NCBI RefSeq assembly: GCF_020509005.1 | Contig: NC_063018.1 | Span: 3,410,001 to 3,474,000, forward strand | DNA: 64,000 nucleotides | Source of the DNA: Fulvia fulva | Taxonomy: Eukaryota > Ascomycota > Dothideomycetes > Mycosphaerellales > Mycosphaerellaceae | Direction: 5' to 3' | Shown here: positions 34,261-46,975 of the stretch, piece by piece | How positions within the stretch are numbered: position 1 is the stretch's first letter | Layout: every line of letters starts with the position of its first letter | Program-made: the position numbers and the translations under genes | Notes under the pieces: model-generated | Databases searched by the model: none | Told to the model about the DNA's origin: nothing | The model's input: the letters and a program-made list of their open reading frames with translations, nothing else

Positions 34261-34433
34261 GGTTAAGTATATAGGTGTGGGTGTGTTATATAACTAGATT
34301 ACGTGACTAGGGTTTACTAGCCTATAGGCTAGTAAACATCCGGACACCTAGTATCTACCTATACTAATACTAGCGATACTATATATATAGATAAACTATC
34401 TCGTTCGGACCCTGTAAGGTTCAGAGAGACACG
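34261..34433 (+). repeat. LTR-like spacer before LINE-a
   Basis: AT-rich and RIPed. AACTATCTCGTTCGGACCCT near 34394 matches the end of the chromovirus LTR (56606-56627) at 19 of 22 positions, so part of this may be a decayed LTR of a related family starting TGTGGGTGTG near 34274. The last bases may be the short 5' leader of LINE-a. Borders are uncertain. Confidence 0.35.
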
Positions 34434-35694
34434 ATGATAGCGATCGCAGGAAACGACCAGGAGCAGGAGAGTAACGAGTGGAAGGAGGTCTGCAGGAAGG
34501 CAGAAACAATGGCAATGGCAGGAGATGGCGAGCACCCAGAAAGAGCACTTAAGGGGATGATTTTGGAGCTCCTTGGAGGGCTAAAGGCACTAAGGAGCCA
34601 AACAGGACAGATCATTAACAGGACAGTAGCAGCAGCAGCAAAGAAGAGGACACAGGAAGGCCAGAAACTAAGCCAACCAACCTGGGCAGCAGTTGCATCC
34701 CAAAACCCTCCCCCCCCAGAAAACAGCTATCAAGGTCTACATTTCCGACCAGCAAGAGCAGAAAGAGATTGAGGGCCTGTCAGGCAAGGAGATCATACAG
34801 AAGATTGGGATACAAGGCATCATTGGAGCCAGGAAAGAGAAGGGAGGTGTCCTTAAGCTGTTCACAGCACAGGAGCAAGACAGGAAGAGGCTAGAGACAC
34901 AGAAGGAGTGGACAGTCAAACTAGGCAAGACGACTAAGGTCTCACACCAACAAAATATGGTTATTGCCCATGGGATGACCACAAAGTTTGACATTGAAGG
35001 AGACCTTAAGAGGCTGCAGGACCAGAACCAGGCTGTATGCCCAGGGCTACAGATCACAAAAGCAGCATGGGTCAACAGAAAGACAAAGGACACAAAGAGA
35101 GAGTCTTCTCTAGTGCTCTGGATAGGCACTGTAGAACAGGCAAACACCGTGCTTGACAAGGGCATCTTCTGGGAATGCGAAAGAATGGACACAGAAATCC
35201 ATAGAAGCACCCACAGACTACTGCAATGTTTCAAGTGCCAACAGTATGGTCATATCTCTACTAGATGCCCAAGCCAAAAGGACACTTGTTCCCACTGTGC
35301 TGGTAGCCACAAAGTACAGAATTGCACAGCCCCAAAGAGTGAAGCCAGATGTGCATGCTGTGGAAAGAAACACCCTTCCTGGTCCCAAGACTGCACAGCT
35401 AGGATTGAGGCAAAGAGGAGGGCAAGAGAAGCCAGGATCAACACCCCTATCAGATTCCAGACAGGGACAATCACCCAAGAACCCCTAAGGACTGTCTACA
35501 ACCCTCTGAAAAGAGGCAGAACAGAAGAGACCACACAGGCCCAAGGCCACCCTGCTATGGGTAGACCAAAATCAATTGTGGTTGCAGGAAGAGACCCGTC
35601 ACAAAGCAGGCTCAACCTTACCACAATCCCAAATAGCAGCCAGCAGCAGGAAGCACGAGAAGACCAGCAGGAGACCAGCATGGATGAGTCATGA
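34434..35694 (+). pseudogene. LINE-a ORF1 (nucleic-acid-binding protein), frameshifted
   Basis: RNA-binding ORF1 of the Tad-type LINE. The first part (34434 on) and the rest (to 35694) are in different frames. They meet at a C-run (34710-34717) after GTTGCATCCCAAAACCCT, so a one-base slip in the homopolymer explains the break. The C-terminal half holds three Cys/His knuckles: CFKCQQYGHISTRC (CX2CX4HX4C), CSHCAGSHKVQNC and CACCGKKHPSWSQDC. The stop overlaps the ORF2 start as ATGA at 35691-35694. Confidence 0.8.
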
Positions 35695-38600
35695 TTGAGA
35701 CACCTAATCTTACCACTATCCAGTACAACGTCAACAAAAGCCAGCACAAGGTCTAGAGAAGCTTTCTCCAAGCACTGGACCCAAAGAAACACCTAGTTAT
35801 TGCAGTCCAGGAACCTTGGATCAACAGCAAATCTAACAGACCATCTACTGCTAACGACCCAAGGTATCACACACTCCTAGCCAAACAAGGCACCCCTAGA
35901 ACATGCATGTACATCAGCAAAGAGATGGCAACAGACAGCTGGGAACAAATCCAACAGGAAGGGGGAGACATCACCTCAGTCAGACTCAACACCAACCAAG
36001 GCAGCATCCACATCCACAGTGTATACAACCCACCCCCCAGCTCCAGAAGCAGCACCCAGCTGGGCACACTACAACAGCTGCCAGACATCCTGCAGAGTGA
36101 CTCCCAACACATCGTGCTGGGAGACTTCAACTTGCACCATCCTACATAGGGATCAGACTTTGCACCTGCCCATCACTTCCTAGCTAACAGACTCCTCTCC
36201 ACTACCCAAAGCAACAACATGCACCTAGTTACCCCAAAGGGCCTAACTACCTGGTCACAGAGAGCAAGCTCAAGCACCATTGACCTGTGCTTTGCATCAC
36301 ATGACCTGCAGCAGAAGGTCACCAGATGCTGGGTTAACCAGGACTTGGAGTCCTCATCAGATCACCTCCCAATTCAGGTGGAGTTTGAAACACAGACACA
36401 GCAGGAAGGAGACCTAGAACCTCAGCTGGCCTGGAAGGCAGCCAACTGGGAACAGATCAGACAAGACCTGGAACAGAAGCTAGCTGGACTAGAGACCAGG
36501 AGACTGGAAACAGCCTTAGACATAGACCAAGCAGTGGCAGAACTGGTTAGAACAATGCAGGAAACTGCGGCAGCCCACACTAGAGAAAAGAAACAGTCAC
36601 TGTACCAGAAGCCATTCTGGACAAAGGAATGCTCAGAGAAGGTCAAGGCAGCCAGGCAGGCCAGGAGAGCCCTTACCCAGAGCCACTCCCAGGAAGCATG
36701 GGACAGATACAACCAGGCAACCAGAGACAAGAAGGCCCAGATCAAGAGGGACAAGATGCTGGAGTGGAGGTCAACAGTTGGATCCATTACCCAGAATCCT
36801 GAGAAGATGTGGAAACTAGCAAAGTGGGCAAGACAACCCACACAGGACAGAAACATGCTGCCCCAGTTTCCAAACATTGAAGACCAGGAAGGAGTAATCC
36901 AACACACTCTCCCAGGAAAGGCACAGGCATTGGGGAAACATTTCTTTGGCACACAGGTAGAAGCTGACCTGCAGGATCTGGAGGGCAGTGTGTATCCAAC
37001 ACCACTAGAGCAATCCTGCACAGTGGGAGAGGGAGAGATCAAGAGCATCATTAAGAGACTCTCAGGAAACAAGGCCCCAGGACCAGATGGGATTCCAAAC
37101 TTGTTCATTAAGACATGCAAGGACCAGATCTCCCCTGCACTGTCAAACATCTTTTCACAGTGCATGGCCCAAGGACACTGCCCTAAACACTTCAAGGAGT
37201 CACTGACTGTGGTCTTGAGAAAACCACAGAAAGAGGACTACACAAAGCTAAAGGCATACAGACCTATTGCCTTGCTCAACACACTAGGCAAACTCCTGGA
37301 AAAGATCATAGCAGAAAGGCTGACAAACCTAGCTGAAGAACATGGAATCCTTCCTGAAGAACAGATGGGAGGCAGGAAACAAAGATCAACACTAACAGCT
37401 GTGGAACTTATCACAGAGCAGATCAAGACCCTATGGCACTTTGGGAACAACAAAGCAGCCACACTCCTCTCACTAGACATATCAGGAGCCTTTGACAATG
37501 TCTCACACCAGAGGCTGATCCACATCCTGAAACAGAAGGCTATCCCCAACTGGACAGTCCAGTTTATCCAGTCCTTCCTCAGAGGCAGAACCACAAGACT
37601 AAGACTGGGCAGATACAAATCTGACAGCATGCCTACAGAGACAGGAATCCCACAGGGATCAACAATGTCTCCAATCCTGTTTCTCCTCTTTATGGCAGAC
37701 CTGCCAGCAAAGCTAAACTCCAGAAACACATCAGCCTCAGGGTTTGTAGATGACACAAACATCCTAGCCTGGTCAGACAGCACAGAAGAGAACTGCAGAA
37801 TCTTGCAGAAGAAACACAAGGAATGTGAGGAATGGGCCAGGAAACATGGAGCCAGATTTGCCCCAGAGAAGTATCAACTCATCCACTTCAGTAGAGCCAG
37901 AAACAGACACAATATGCAAGCCCCAATCACTATTCAGGGACACACAACAGAACCCTCAAGTGAATTAAGGGTGCTAGGAATATGGATGGATCCAAAGCTC
38001 AGCTGGGGACCACAGGTCAAGAAAGCACAGGCAAGAGCAGACAACAACAGGCAATCAATTGACAGGCTTACAGCCTCCACATGGGGAGCCACATTTGCGA
38101 AAGCAAAGGTTATGTACAAGGCCATTGTGAAGCCAGCCATGCTATATGGAGCCCAGATCTGGTCAGCCCAAGACAAGATCCCAAAGAGAATTGCAGATCC
38201 TATCAGCAGAGCCCAAGCCTCCTGTCTGAAAAAGGTGCTTGGAGCACACAAGTCAACTCCAACAAGGGTGGTCAAAATGGAGTCTGGCTCCCCACCAGCC
38301 AAGCTCTACCTTCAAGGGTTGAGATACCAGTATGCAGGAAAGACGTCTGCATACCCAGCCCAGCTAGTAATCCAGAAGGCAGTCAACAAAATCAGGAGCC
38401 AGTGCACAAGAAGGCACAGACAAGCAAGACCCAATCCAGCCCCACAGAAGCAGCAGGACCTGCAGAAGTTCAAAGAACTAACAGAACAGCTGCACCTAGC
38501 CCAGCAGGAACAGGACAGAAGGGCTCAAGGGAGAGGATCAGCAGCCAGCCAAGGGAAGAAGCAACAGTCTCTAGCTGAAAGGATGGCAGGACTCCTCTGG

Positions 38601-38936
38601 AAGACTGAATGGACAAGAACCCCACAGAGGCCAGGAACCCCAAAGGCACTCCAACAGTTTGGTAGCCACAACTACCTACTGTACTCAGACCTGACCAGGT
38701 CAGAAGCAAGCATAGCAATACAAATCCGCTCTGAACACATCGGAGTCAGGGCATACCTGCATCAGAGAAAAGTCCCAGGTATCGAAGACAAGAGTTGCCC
38801 ATGCGGCTACCTGTCCCAGAATGTCGAACATAGACTTCTGGTTTGCAAAGAATGGAGTACAGGGAGAGGTGAATGGAGGGCAAGGGCAAGGAACAGAAAC
38901 TTCCAAGCCATGATCAGCAATAAGGGAGACCTCTAG
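35691..38936 (+). pseudogene. LINE-a ORF2 (endonuclease-reverse transcriptase), two nonsense codons
   Basis: Polyprotein for target-primed reverse transcription, 1082 codons. The N-terminal APE-type endonuclease reads YNVNKS, AVQEPW, then VLGDFNLHHP and SSDHLPI. It is broken by TAG at 35754 (probably from CAG) and TAG at 36147 (probably from the TGG after HHP). From 36219 the frame is open. The RT blocks are KAPGPDGIPNLFIK, YRPIALLNTLGKLLEKIIAE, LSLDISGAFDNVSH, PQGSTMSPILF and the catalytic box FVDDTNILAW. A C-terminal CPCGYLSQNVEHRLLVC zinc-like motif closes it. No RNase H domain is evident. Confidence 0.88.
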
Positions 38937-39261
38937 AGAATTACAAGGTGGATCATCCACCAAGGATTTTTGGAGCAGTTCTCTCTTACTAGGGAAACAG
39001 AGAGATGGATTGAGGAGAGAAAGAAGGAGGAGGAGAGCAGGAAGAGGGGGACAACTCTAGGGTTGCAGACAAGGTAGTCAGAGGCTAACCACCATGACAC
39101 TAGTGCACCCTAATGGAAGGAAAACTGAGAACTCATGGCAAGGAAGCTATTAGAGAAGGAGAGGAGGTTTTTACCTAGGAATAGGTTTCCTACCTTATGC
39201 AGTAACATATATAGACATAAACCCGCATAGGCCGGAGGGCACCACAACGGGTAAATGAATC

Positions 39262-39290
39262 ATCTATCTATCTATCTATATATCTAGATA
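39262..39290 (+). repeat. ATCT tail of LINE-a
   Basis: A short ATCT tandem repeat forms the 3' end. Similar ATCT tails mark the ends of the other two LINEs at about 44219-44230 and 52166-52180, so it is the family's 3' terminus. Confidence 0.75.
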
Positions 39291-42200
39291 AAAACACGAC
39301 ACATTCGAAAGCTCTTATCAAGGCCATTCTAACGATATATAAAGCAGGCCACTGCCCCTAGGACTGAGGGAGTTCTACCTCATTCAATCTGGACAGCTTG
39401 AAGCTCTCTTCACCCTGTTTCTTCAGCTCCAAACGCCGCGGAGGTGCCTAGCTACATTAGGCAACTCCTAGGCAATGGCAGCCTAGGCTACGGCACTAAC
39501 GGCGCCTACGGCCCTACAGGCGAAGCCCCCCTAACACAACTAGTAGCAACTTATAGAGGACGTAGAAAGCATAGAAACTAACGATCAGCTCCCTTACCGG
39601 TCTCTATAGGTAATGATTACTTAGCTACGTACGGCGCTTATACTATCGTATCACCGAGGGCAACAAGAAATAAGGACGACGTCCTAGGCGATTAGTAAGG
39701 CCACCCGGAATTAACACCCCTATAGCTAGGCATCGGTTGCGGCATCGATACTAGGCCCCCGCCTAACGTACGATATAGTTGCGATCCGTATTATAGTAAA
39801 GGAAGACTAGGCCGAAGTTACGAAGCTATCGAATAAGGAGCTCGCCTAACGAATTAACTAACTAGGGGTGGTCGTAGTGAACTAATAGTCTAACGGCACT
39901 CTATAGATCTATACTAGCTCTACTACTACTAGGAGGCACCTAGAGGTATAGCTATAGTAGGCATCTAAGGTTACGGCATTAGCGAAGGTCTTAACGAAAC
40001 AATTTATAATCCTAGTCTACGACATACCTAAGGAGTTTGACCTAACTAACTAGGGTCACCTACGCGCTCTCTAAGAGGACAACCCGGTCACTCTTAACTC
40101 TCTAATCTAGAAGGCGACTTGGCTCTATAGGAAATGGCTAGAAGGTAAGAAGGCCTCGGCGCTAATAGTATAGCTATAAGACGCGAAAGCGGCGGATCTA
40201 GCGATAGAATAAGGCCTAGTCTAGTAATATAGCCTTAAGATAGTAGAAAAGCACTCCTTATCCTTTCGTGTCCTCTAATGCTTCAAATGCTAATAGTATA
40301 GACACTAAACCTACACGTATATAAACAAGTAGGCCTGCTCGAACTATATAGGAGACTATATGTCTAGGGACTATATATTAGCTACGAGACGGTACGCGAA
40401 CTGTCCGGGGTACTACCTATTATATAGCGCGGAATGCCTATAGCGGAAACTAGCGAAAAACAAGGTAATTACAAATAGAACCGTCGCCCTAAGGTTCTAC
40501 GGCGACCGCGAGGCTAGCCTATACCGGAACTAACTAGCGGCGGTCGGGTATAAGTGCCCTAGGGCCGAGAACGATATAAAGGATGCGTAACCTAGGGCGT
40601 ACGGGAGGCCACGTGCTCTACTAGCTACGGCGAGGGAATCTAACTAGGCCCGGCTCCCCTTTAGTATATAGCCGATAGGCGTAGACTAGGACGTATAGGG
40701 TAGTAGGACATAGGACGATATAGAGGAAATGATTGTCGATACCGATAACTAGCCTCGATACGCTTAGTATTATCTAGTATAACGTTAACTATAGCAAGGA
40801 TATAGTCTAGAACTATTTCCTATACGAGGTAGACCCGCGCGTCTACTACGTCCTTATAATCTAGGAGCTATAGATTAACCCGTACTATAAGAGACTAACG
40901 ACCTATAAGTTACTAGGCTATACGACATACCTACGAGGCGACGGCAGACCCCGTACGTGCTTCTATATTAGCAAGGATATACTAGAATCCGACTAGGAGG
41001 TAGTATACTATATAGACGAAGAAGGCGGGGGCGATATTACCTCCCTCTACGTAGGTAGTACCTAGATACACAACCTATATATACAACCGCTAGCCTCGAG
41101 GTCTAGCCGCGACCTAGGGGTCTATAGACACCTAGATAGTACGCTTAAGAGACAAGGGTACTACATCGTAGTAGGAGACTTTAACATATACTACCCTTCC
41201 TAGGAAAGCCTTATATAGCCGTACCCTATAGCTGACGAAGTACTCGACTTAATAGCGAGCAACGCAATTGCCCTTAATACCCTAAAGGACCTAGGCACCT
41301 AGAAGAGAGGGGGACTCTAAGGTACGATCGACCTCTCCTAGATCTTAGATAGCCACTACTATACGGTAACCTACTATAGGATCGAATATAAACTCGAGGC
41401 GTCGTTAGACTATATACTAGTCAGGACCTCTATTACGACATAGATATAACGTACACTAGCGAGAACCCCTAAGCTAAACTAGGGAAAGGCCTACTAGGCT
41501 AACATCTAGGCGTACCTCGATAACTCTAAGAGGCTAGTCTAGATCGCGTAGTAGCAATATAATAGTAAAGACGAGATAGACGAAGTAGTCTAGGGGTTAA
41601 TAGACGAAATAAGAAAAGCGACCTCACTTTACGTTCCGCTTACCTAACTAACGATATAGTCTAAACTATACTAGACGCCGGAGTGTACTACGGTAGTAAG
41701 AGAAGCAAGGAGAGCCTACCGGGTATAGACGAGTAGCTATAGTAAGGAGGCCTAGAACGTATATAGGGAGGTATACTAATAGAAGAAAGCTATAATACGG
41801 AGGGAGAAAGTAGTCGGCTAGAGGGCTATAGTAGAAGAAATCGCCGGCAAGCTAGAGAGGATGTAGAAGCTAGCTAAATAGGCCCGATAGGACCCTATAT
41901 AGGGCCCCTCCTTCTCTATCCTAGCGCTATAATCGCCTAGTAGCCCGGTTAGCGACCCCGAGGCTAAGGCGCGTCTACTAGCTAGTAAGTTCTTCCCGCC
42001 CCTAGTCGAGGCTAATCTAAGCGACATAAATAGCTCTACTCCCCTAGCCCCTAGCATCGCGGTCTAATAGGAGGTGTCCGAGGGAGAAGTTGCCGCTATA
42101 CTAAGGAAGTTACCGGCGAAGAAAGCCCCGGGGCCGGATAGGATCCTAAACGAGCTACTAAAGAAGTGTAGAGATCAACTAGCCCTAGTAGTTATAGCGA

Positions 42201-44230
42201 TCTTTAACGCCTGCCTACAGACCGGATACTACCCGATAGCTTTTAAACAATCGACGACAGTAGTCCTACGTAAGCCGTAAAAGGAAGACTATACGTAGGT
42301 GAAGTCGTACCGCCTAATTGCGCTCCTTAACACTCTTAGGAAGGCGCTTAAGAAGCTAGTTATAACGAGACTCTCCGAGGCGGTAGAGGAACACTCCCTA
42401 CTCCCGGACACCTAGATAGGTGCGCGCCTATAGCGATCGACGCTATCCGCGATAGAACTTATTACCTCTTAGGTAAAGGCTATCTAGTATAAGAATAGGG
42501 ACAAGGTGGCTTCCTTACTTAGCCTAGACATATCGGGAGCCTTCGACTACGTGTTATACCCGCGGCTACTCTATATCCTAAGGTCGAAAGGACTCCCTAA
42601 GTAGCTTATTAACTTCGTACGGTCCTACCTCCAAAACCGTAGTACGTCGATCCTAGTCGGCTAGTATAGAAGCCTATTTCAAGCAGTCTATACTAGAATC
42701 CCGTAAGGCTTAACGCTAGTACCTATTCTGTTCCTCTTCTTTATAGCGACGCTACTCCCAGCCCTAGAATCCTAGAACACCGCTACGAGCGGCTTCGTAG
42801 ACGATATAAACATCCTAGCGTAGTCTTCCTCGACTAAGGAGAACTATAGGCTACTAGAAGAGAAGTAAAAGATCTACGAGGACTAGGCTAGGAGGCACGG
42901 GGCTCGGTTTGCCCTAGAAAAGTATAATCTGATACACTTTACGCGCCGGCTACGGTTCTACAATATGTAAGCTTCTATCTAGATATAGGGGCACACGACT
43001 AACCCGGCAAATTAGCTTAGGATCCTCGGACTATAGGTAGACCCGGCGCTACGGTAGAGGAAGTACGTATAGGTAATATTACGGAAAGCTAAACAGAATA
43101 TAGTATTATACTAGAGGCTCACTACGTCTATATAGGGGGCGGACTTCCGGTAGTTACGACTTCTATATACGGCTATTATACGGCCAGTCCTTACCTATAG
43201 TAGCTAAGTATAGTCCTTAGGCGAGAGGGCCTGCCTATCGAAGGGACTCGTCGCGCCGCTAGCGAAGATCTAAAACTAATACCTAAGGAAGGTCACCGGG
43301 GTATATAAGTCGATACTAACGAGGATACTTAAGCACGAGACCGCTATACCGCCGATCGACCTATATATCTAGGGACTACGGACCTCCTACTTAGGCAAGT
43401 CGGCACAGTACCTAGTATAGAAGGTTATCGCTAGTATAGTCGTAAGGGCCCGCGAATCAGTACTAGCGTATAGGGGCATTCGACCCGGAAACGAGCCGAA
43501 CTACCGGGCAAGGGACGAATAGCTAGTAATATAATAGGAAGGTAAGAAATCGTTTATAGAGCAACTATAGAAAGAGAGGTAGAACAACTAGGTTATAGGG
43601 TATAGTAGACGCCCTTAGCTAGCGGGACAACCTAAGGAATAGTTAGCTACAAAATCCGCGGTTAAGCACCCCCCGAAGCTTATCTACTACCGCCTTACGA
43701 GGGTATAGAGTAGTATAGCAACCCAACTACGAAGCGAACACATCGGCCTCTAGGGGTACCTATTATAGAGGAAGGTTCTAGGATATACGAATACTAGCTG
43801 CCCCTACGGCTATCGCTCCTAGAACGTACGGTACGTACTCCTCGTCTATCCGAGGTAGTCGCTAGGAAGGGGGGAGTAGATAGCAAAGGCGAGGAACCGG
43901 ACGATTAGGGTACTTCTTAACAACGCTAAGGACCTACGGCGCATTACGAACTAGATACTAGAGAAGGGCTAGCTAGAACAGTACCGCCTAGTAGGAACAG
44001 TATAGGAAGAGAGGACACGACGTAGCGCGACGAGACCGGCTAGGAGCGGGGGCTAACGGGGTAGTGATATAGACTACGTACGTTCAGAGGGAAAGCTAAA
44101 CTAGATAAGGAGTAGTCGGGGGCGGGAAGGGTTTTCACCTATTCGGGTTTCCCTTTGTACATAACAATAGATATATACCTATATAGGCCGGATAGGGTCC
44201 TAGAACAGGGGAATGACAAATCTATCTATT
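39291..44230 (+). mobile_element. LINE-b: RIP-destroyed Tad-type LINE
   Basis: Read through stops, this shows the same order as LINE-a: a CFKC-type knuckle near 40270, endonuclease near 40780-41400, RT with KAPGPDRILNELLKK (an open patch at 42074-42280), LDISGAFD near 42525 and GFVDDINILA near 42790, and an ATCT tail near 44219. CA/TG are nearly gone. The first 150 bp (39300-39440) look like a separate scrap of LINE RT (AILTIYKAGHCP), so the true 5' border may be near 39440. Confidence 0.75.
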
Positions 44231-45397
44231 AAAGCTTAGAGAGATTAGATTTATATAGTCAGAAGTGGATCTATACCTACTTATCTATAAGAAGAGGGAG
44301 ATCATAATCCTTATATATATAGATGACATTCTAATTGCTACACCAAAGTTGATAGATGTTCTCTAGTTTAAAAGAGAACTTGATAAGATCTTTAAGATCA
44401 AAGATCTAGGTGAACCTGAAAAGATCCTTAGCATAAGAGTTATAAGGGACAGGAAGAGAGGAATCCTAAAACTTAACTAAGGACACTTTATTAGGGACAG
44501 CCTAGCTAAGATAGGAATGAACTATAAGAAGGTAGCACCTACACACTCACCTATAGACAGCTATAAGGCCCTTAAACCTTCAAGCTATATAGATAAGAGG
44601 TATGACAAGGTAGAGTACTAGAGTATTAATAGTACTTAGATATAGCTAGTAACAATCACAAGGCTAGACATTGCTTTTGCCCTAGGAAGGATAAACTTAT
44701 TTATAAGTGACCTATCTACCTACTACATAAAGGCTTTAAAGAAGATCACTAGGTACCTAAGATTATACCCTGATCTAGGACTTTAGTTCTTAAAGTCTAG
44801 AAAAGGACACCTTATTAGATACTATAATTCTAATTATATAATAGACAAAGCAGACAGAGTCTTAATCCTTAGGTATGTCTTCTTCCTCTGTAGGGCACCA
44901 GTTTCTTAGATAAGTAAGAAGTAAAAGTCTGTAGTAACATCTATAATAGAGGCTAAATATATAGCTATAAATGTATATACAAAGTAGTCCTAATTCCTAG
45001 CTTTACTACTAAGAGAAATAGATTGTCTAGAGTTAGTAGGAGACCGTTCCTATCAACTAAGAATCACTAGAAACTAGGAGACTATATCAAATTTGAGACC
45101 AGTCTAATTAAGAGGTGACAATTAAGCTGCCCTTACCCTAGTAAAAGATGTACATATTTATAATAAGTCAAAGCACATTGACATTACCTATAACGCTATT
45201 AGGAAACTTTAGTAGAGGAGGCTTATTACTATCGAGTACACCCTAACCTCTAAGATAGTTATAGACGGGTTTATAAAACCAAAGACTAGTCTATACTTCT
45301 AGAGGTTTATAAGCTAGCTGAACCTGTTATAAAAAGGTCTAAGTACTATTAACAGGAAGTTAGCAGACTATAACCTCCTATACGAGATAAGTAGGAG
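44231..45397 (+). pseudogene. 3' half of a Ty1/copia element (RT and RNase H), partly RIPed
   Basis: Conceptual reading gives the copia RT box LYIDDILIATPK, then LGEPEKILSIRV, the copia-type RLDIAFALGRI and RYLRLYPDLGL, and a late RNase H region with EAKYIAIN. Mutation is moderate; many CA dinucleotides remain, so this copy was RIPed less than LINE-b. The 5' half, including integrase and 5' LTR, is missing at the junction with LINE-b. A purine-rich stretch (GTAGGAG) abuts the 3' LTR. Confidence 0.8.
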
Positions 45398-45632
45398 TGT
45401 TAAGATGTAGCATCTTAAAGGGAGTCAATAATTAGGAAGTGATCTAGTAGCCTAAGGCATTTACGATGACTTAGCTTATAGGGAGATACCTTCTCTCCCC
45501 TTTAGCTTAGATAGACATTCAACACAATCAATATATTAGTTCCTAATATATTGCTATATACTCGTGCTATTAGTTAGTTAAAGATTGATCTCTTACTCTA
45601 CCCCGCTACTATCTACCCGTACCTATTTAATA
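45398..45632 (+). repeat. 235-bp 3' LTR of the copia element
   Basis: It starts TGTTAAGATG and ends near TTTAATA. It matches the solo LTR at 56296-56461 plus 63689-63757, which has the same total length of 235 bp. Confidence 0.85.
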
Positions 45633-46277
45633 TAGGCTATAGGCGCTACTCTCTATTAAATAGAAGCTAATAACTAGCTATATCCTATAGCCTTCTCTAG
45701 AAGGAAGCTTTAGAGAGCCGAGCTAAATTACCTAGTTTACGAAAAGGAGGGCCTAGTAATTAAGGAAGCCCTCTAAACCTAGGATAACTACGTAGAAAAT
45801 AGCGATACGGTTACAATCCTAACCAATTACTAGTCGCTTAGGTACCTTAATAGCACTAAGGGCTAGAGTAAGAGGATCGTAAGATAGGCTAAAGAGTTTT
45901 AGTAATATAACTTAGACATTAGATATCGTAAGGGAGAAGAGTCGATCGTTCCCGATACGCTCTCCCGTCGGCCTAACTTAATCGGAGAAGGACCTACTAA
46001 CCTAGCTTAGCCGGTTAAGCAACTCGTAGCTATAATATTTAAAGCTAACGAGACCGACTTATTCCTTAGACTAATAAGGTAGTTCAAGTTAACGGGATAG
46101 ATACTAACTTACGGTCCCTACCTCGAGAGCTTAATTAAGGTACGAGAAGAGGAATTCGAGCTACTCCTACCAATCGACGAGTCTAAGGAACCTAGATTAG
46201 GCTTTATTCTTCTAGACGATAAGGGAATAGCGCCTTTCCTCGTACTAACCTAGCGTCTTAATCTAGTAAACTACGTA
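45633..46277 (+). pseudogene. G1 copy B pol, RNase H to integrase N-terminus, RIPed
   Basis: Directly after the copia LTR the frame reads as the second half of a gypsy RNase H: AELNYLVYEKEG, then a TNY-SLRYL block and DTLSRRPNL near 45975. It continues as connection and integrase N-terminal sequence until the pogo element interrupts it at 46278. The part of RT carrying YxDD is missing between 34260 and here. Confidence 0.8.
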
Positions 46278-46279
46278 TA

Positions 46280-46346
46280 ACGTGCTTTACTACCGAGCGG
46301 GCTATACTACCGAGCGGGCTACTTTTACTAAGAACTGTACTACTTC
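46280..46346 (+). repeat. Left TIR of the pogo/Fot1 element
   Basis: Begins ACGTGCTTTACTACC and holds a tandem doublet, ACTACCGAGCGGGCT twice. It is the reverse complement of 52476-52542 with very few mismatches. Confidence 0.9.
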
Positions 46347-46384
46347 TATAGATATAGCTATATAACTACTATTATAGCGTGTAT

Positions 46385-46975
46385 TGTCTTTAAACGAGGC
46401 CAAACTGACCTTAGCTATCTAGGCCACGAAACGCGACGCGATAATCACGAATCGACTTGCTATAAAGGTATACGACGCGTCTCGAACTATACTAGGGTAT
46501 CGATTGAATAGACGACCTCCTCGGGGTGACTACGAGCCCAATTCGAAGAAGCTTATAGAGCTAGAAGAGAGGGTGATACTTAAGTACATACTCGAGCTAG
46601 ATCTTAGAGGTTTCCCGCTATTAAAGGCTAGTATACGAGTAATAGCCGATTTATTGCTATAAGAGAAGGGTCTTAAGCCCGCTAGTCTTAACTAGACAGA
46701 CAGGTTTATTAGGCGGTATCGTGAGCTAAAGGTTCGTATAACACGTAGATACGATCGTTAGCGAGCCCTAATAGAAGATCTAGACGTTATCGAGAAGTAG
46801 TTCTTACTTATACGTAATATAAAGGAGAAGTATAGTATCCTTAACTAGGACACCTATAACTTCGACGAGATAGGGTTCATAATAGGTATTATTACGTCTT
46901 AGAGCGTCGTTACGGGTTTAGAAAGGCGTAGTAGAAAGAGGAAGGTCGTTTAATAGGGTAATAGAGAGGGAGTAG
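46385..46975 (+). pseudogene. Fot1/pogo transposase, N-terminal relic
   Basis: Read through TAGs, this gives the CENP-B/psq-type DNA-binding region and the start of the transposase: KLIELEERVILKYILELD, RGFPLLKASIRVIADLLL, then YRELKVRITRRYDR, and YSILN-DTYNFDEIGFIIGII with the first catalytic Asp in NFDE. Similarity fades at GNRE near 46970, where LINE-c or other foreign sequence begins. Confidence 0.82.

Larger units (their letters stand above)
34421..39290 (+). mobile_element. LINE-a: nearly intact Tad-type non-LTR retrotransposon
   Basis: A two-ORF LINE without LTRs, ending in an ATCT-repeat tail (39262-39290). It is much less mutated than its neighbours: CA is common and the long RT frame is open. 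Lesions are one frameshift in ORF1 and two nonsense codons in the endonuclease part of ORF2. Two strongly RIPed relatives lie downstream. It is inserted in the RT region of G1. The exact 5' end and target duplication are not certain. Confidence 0.85.
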
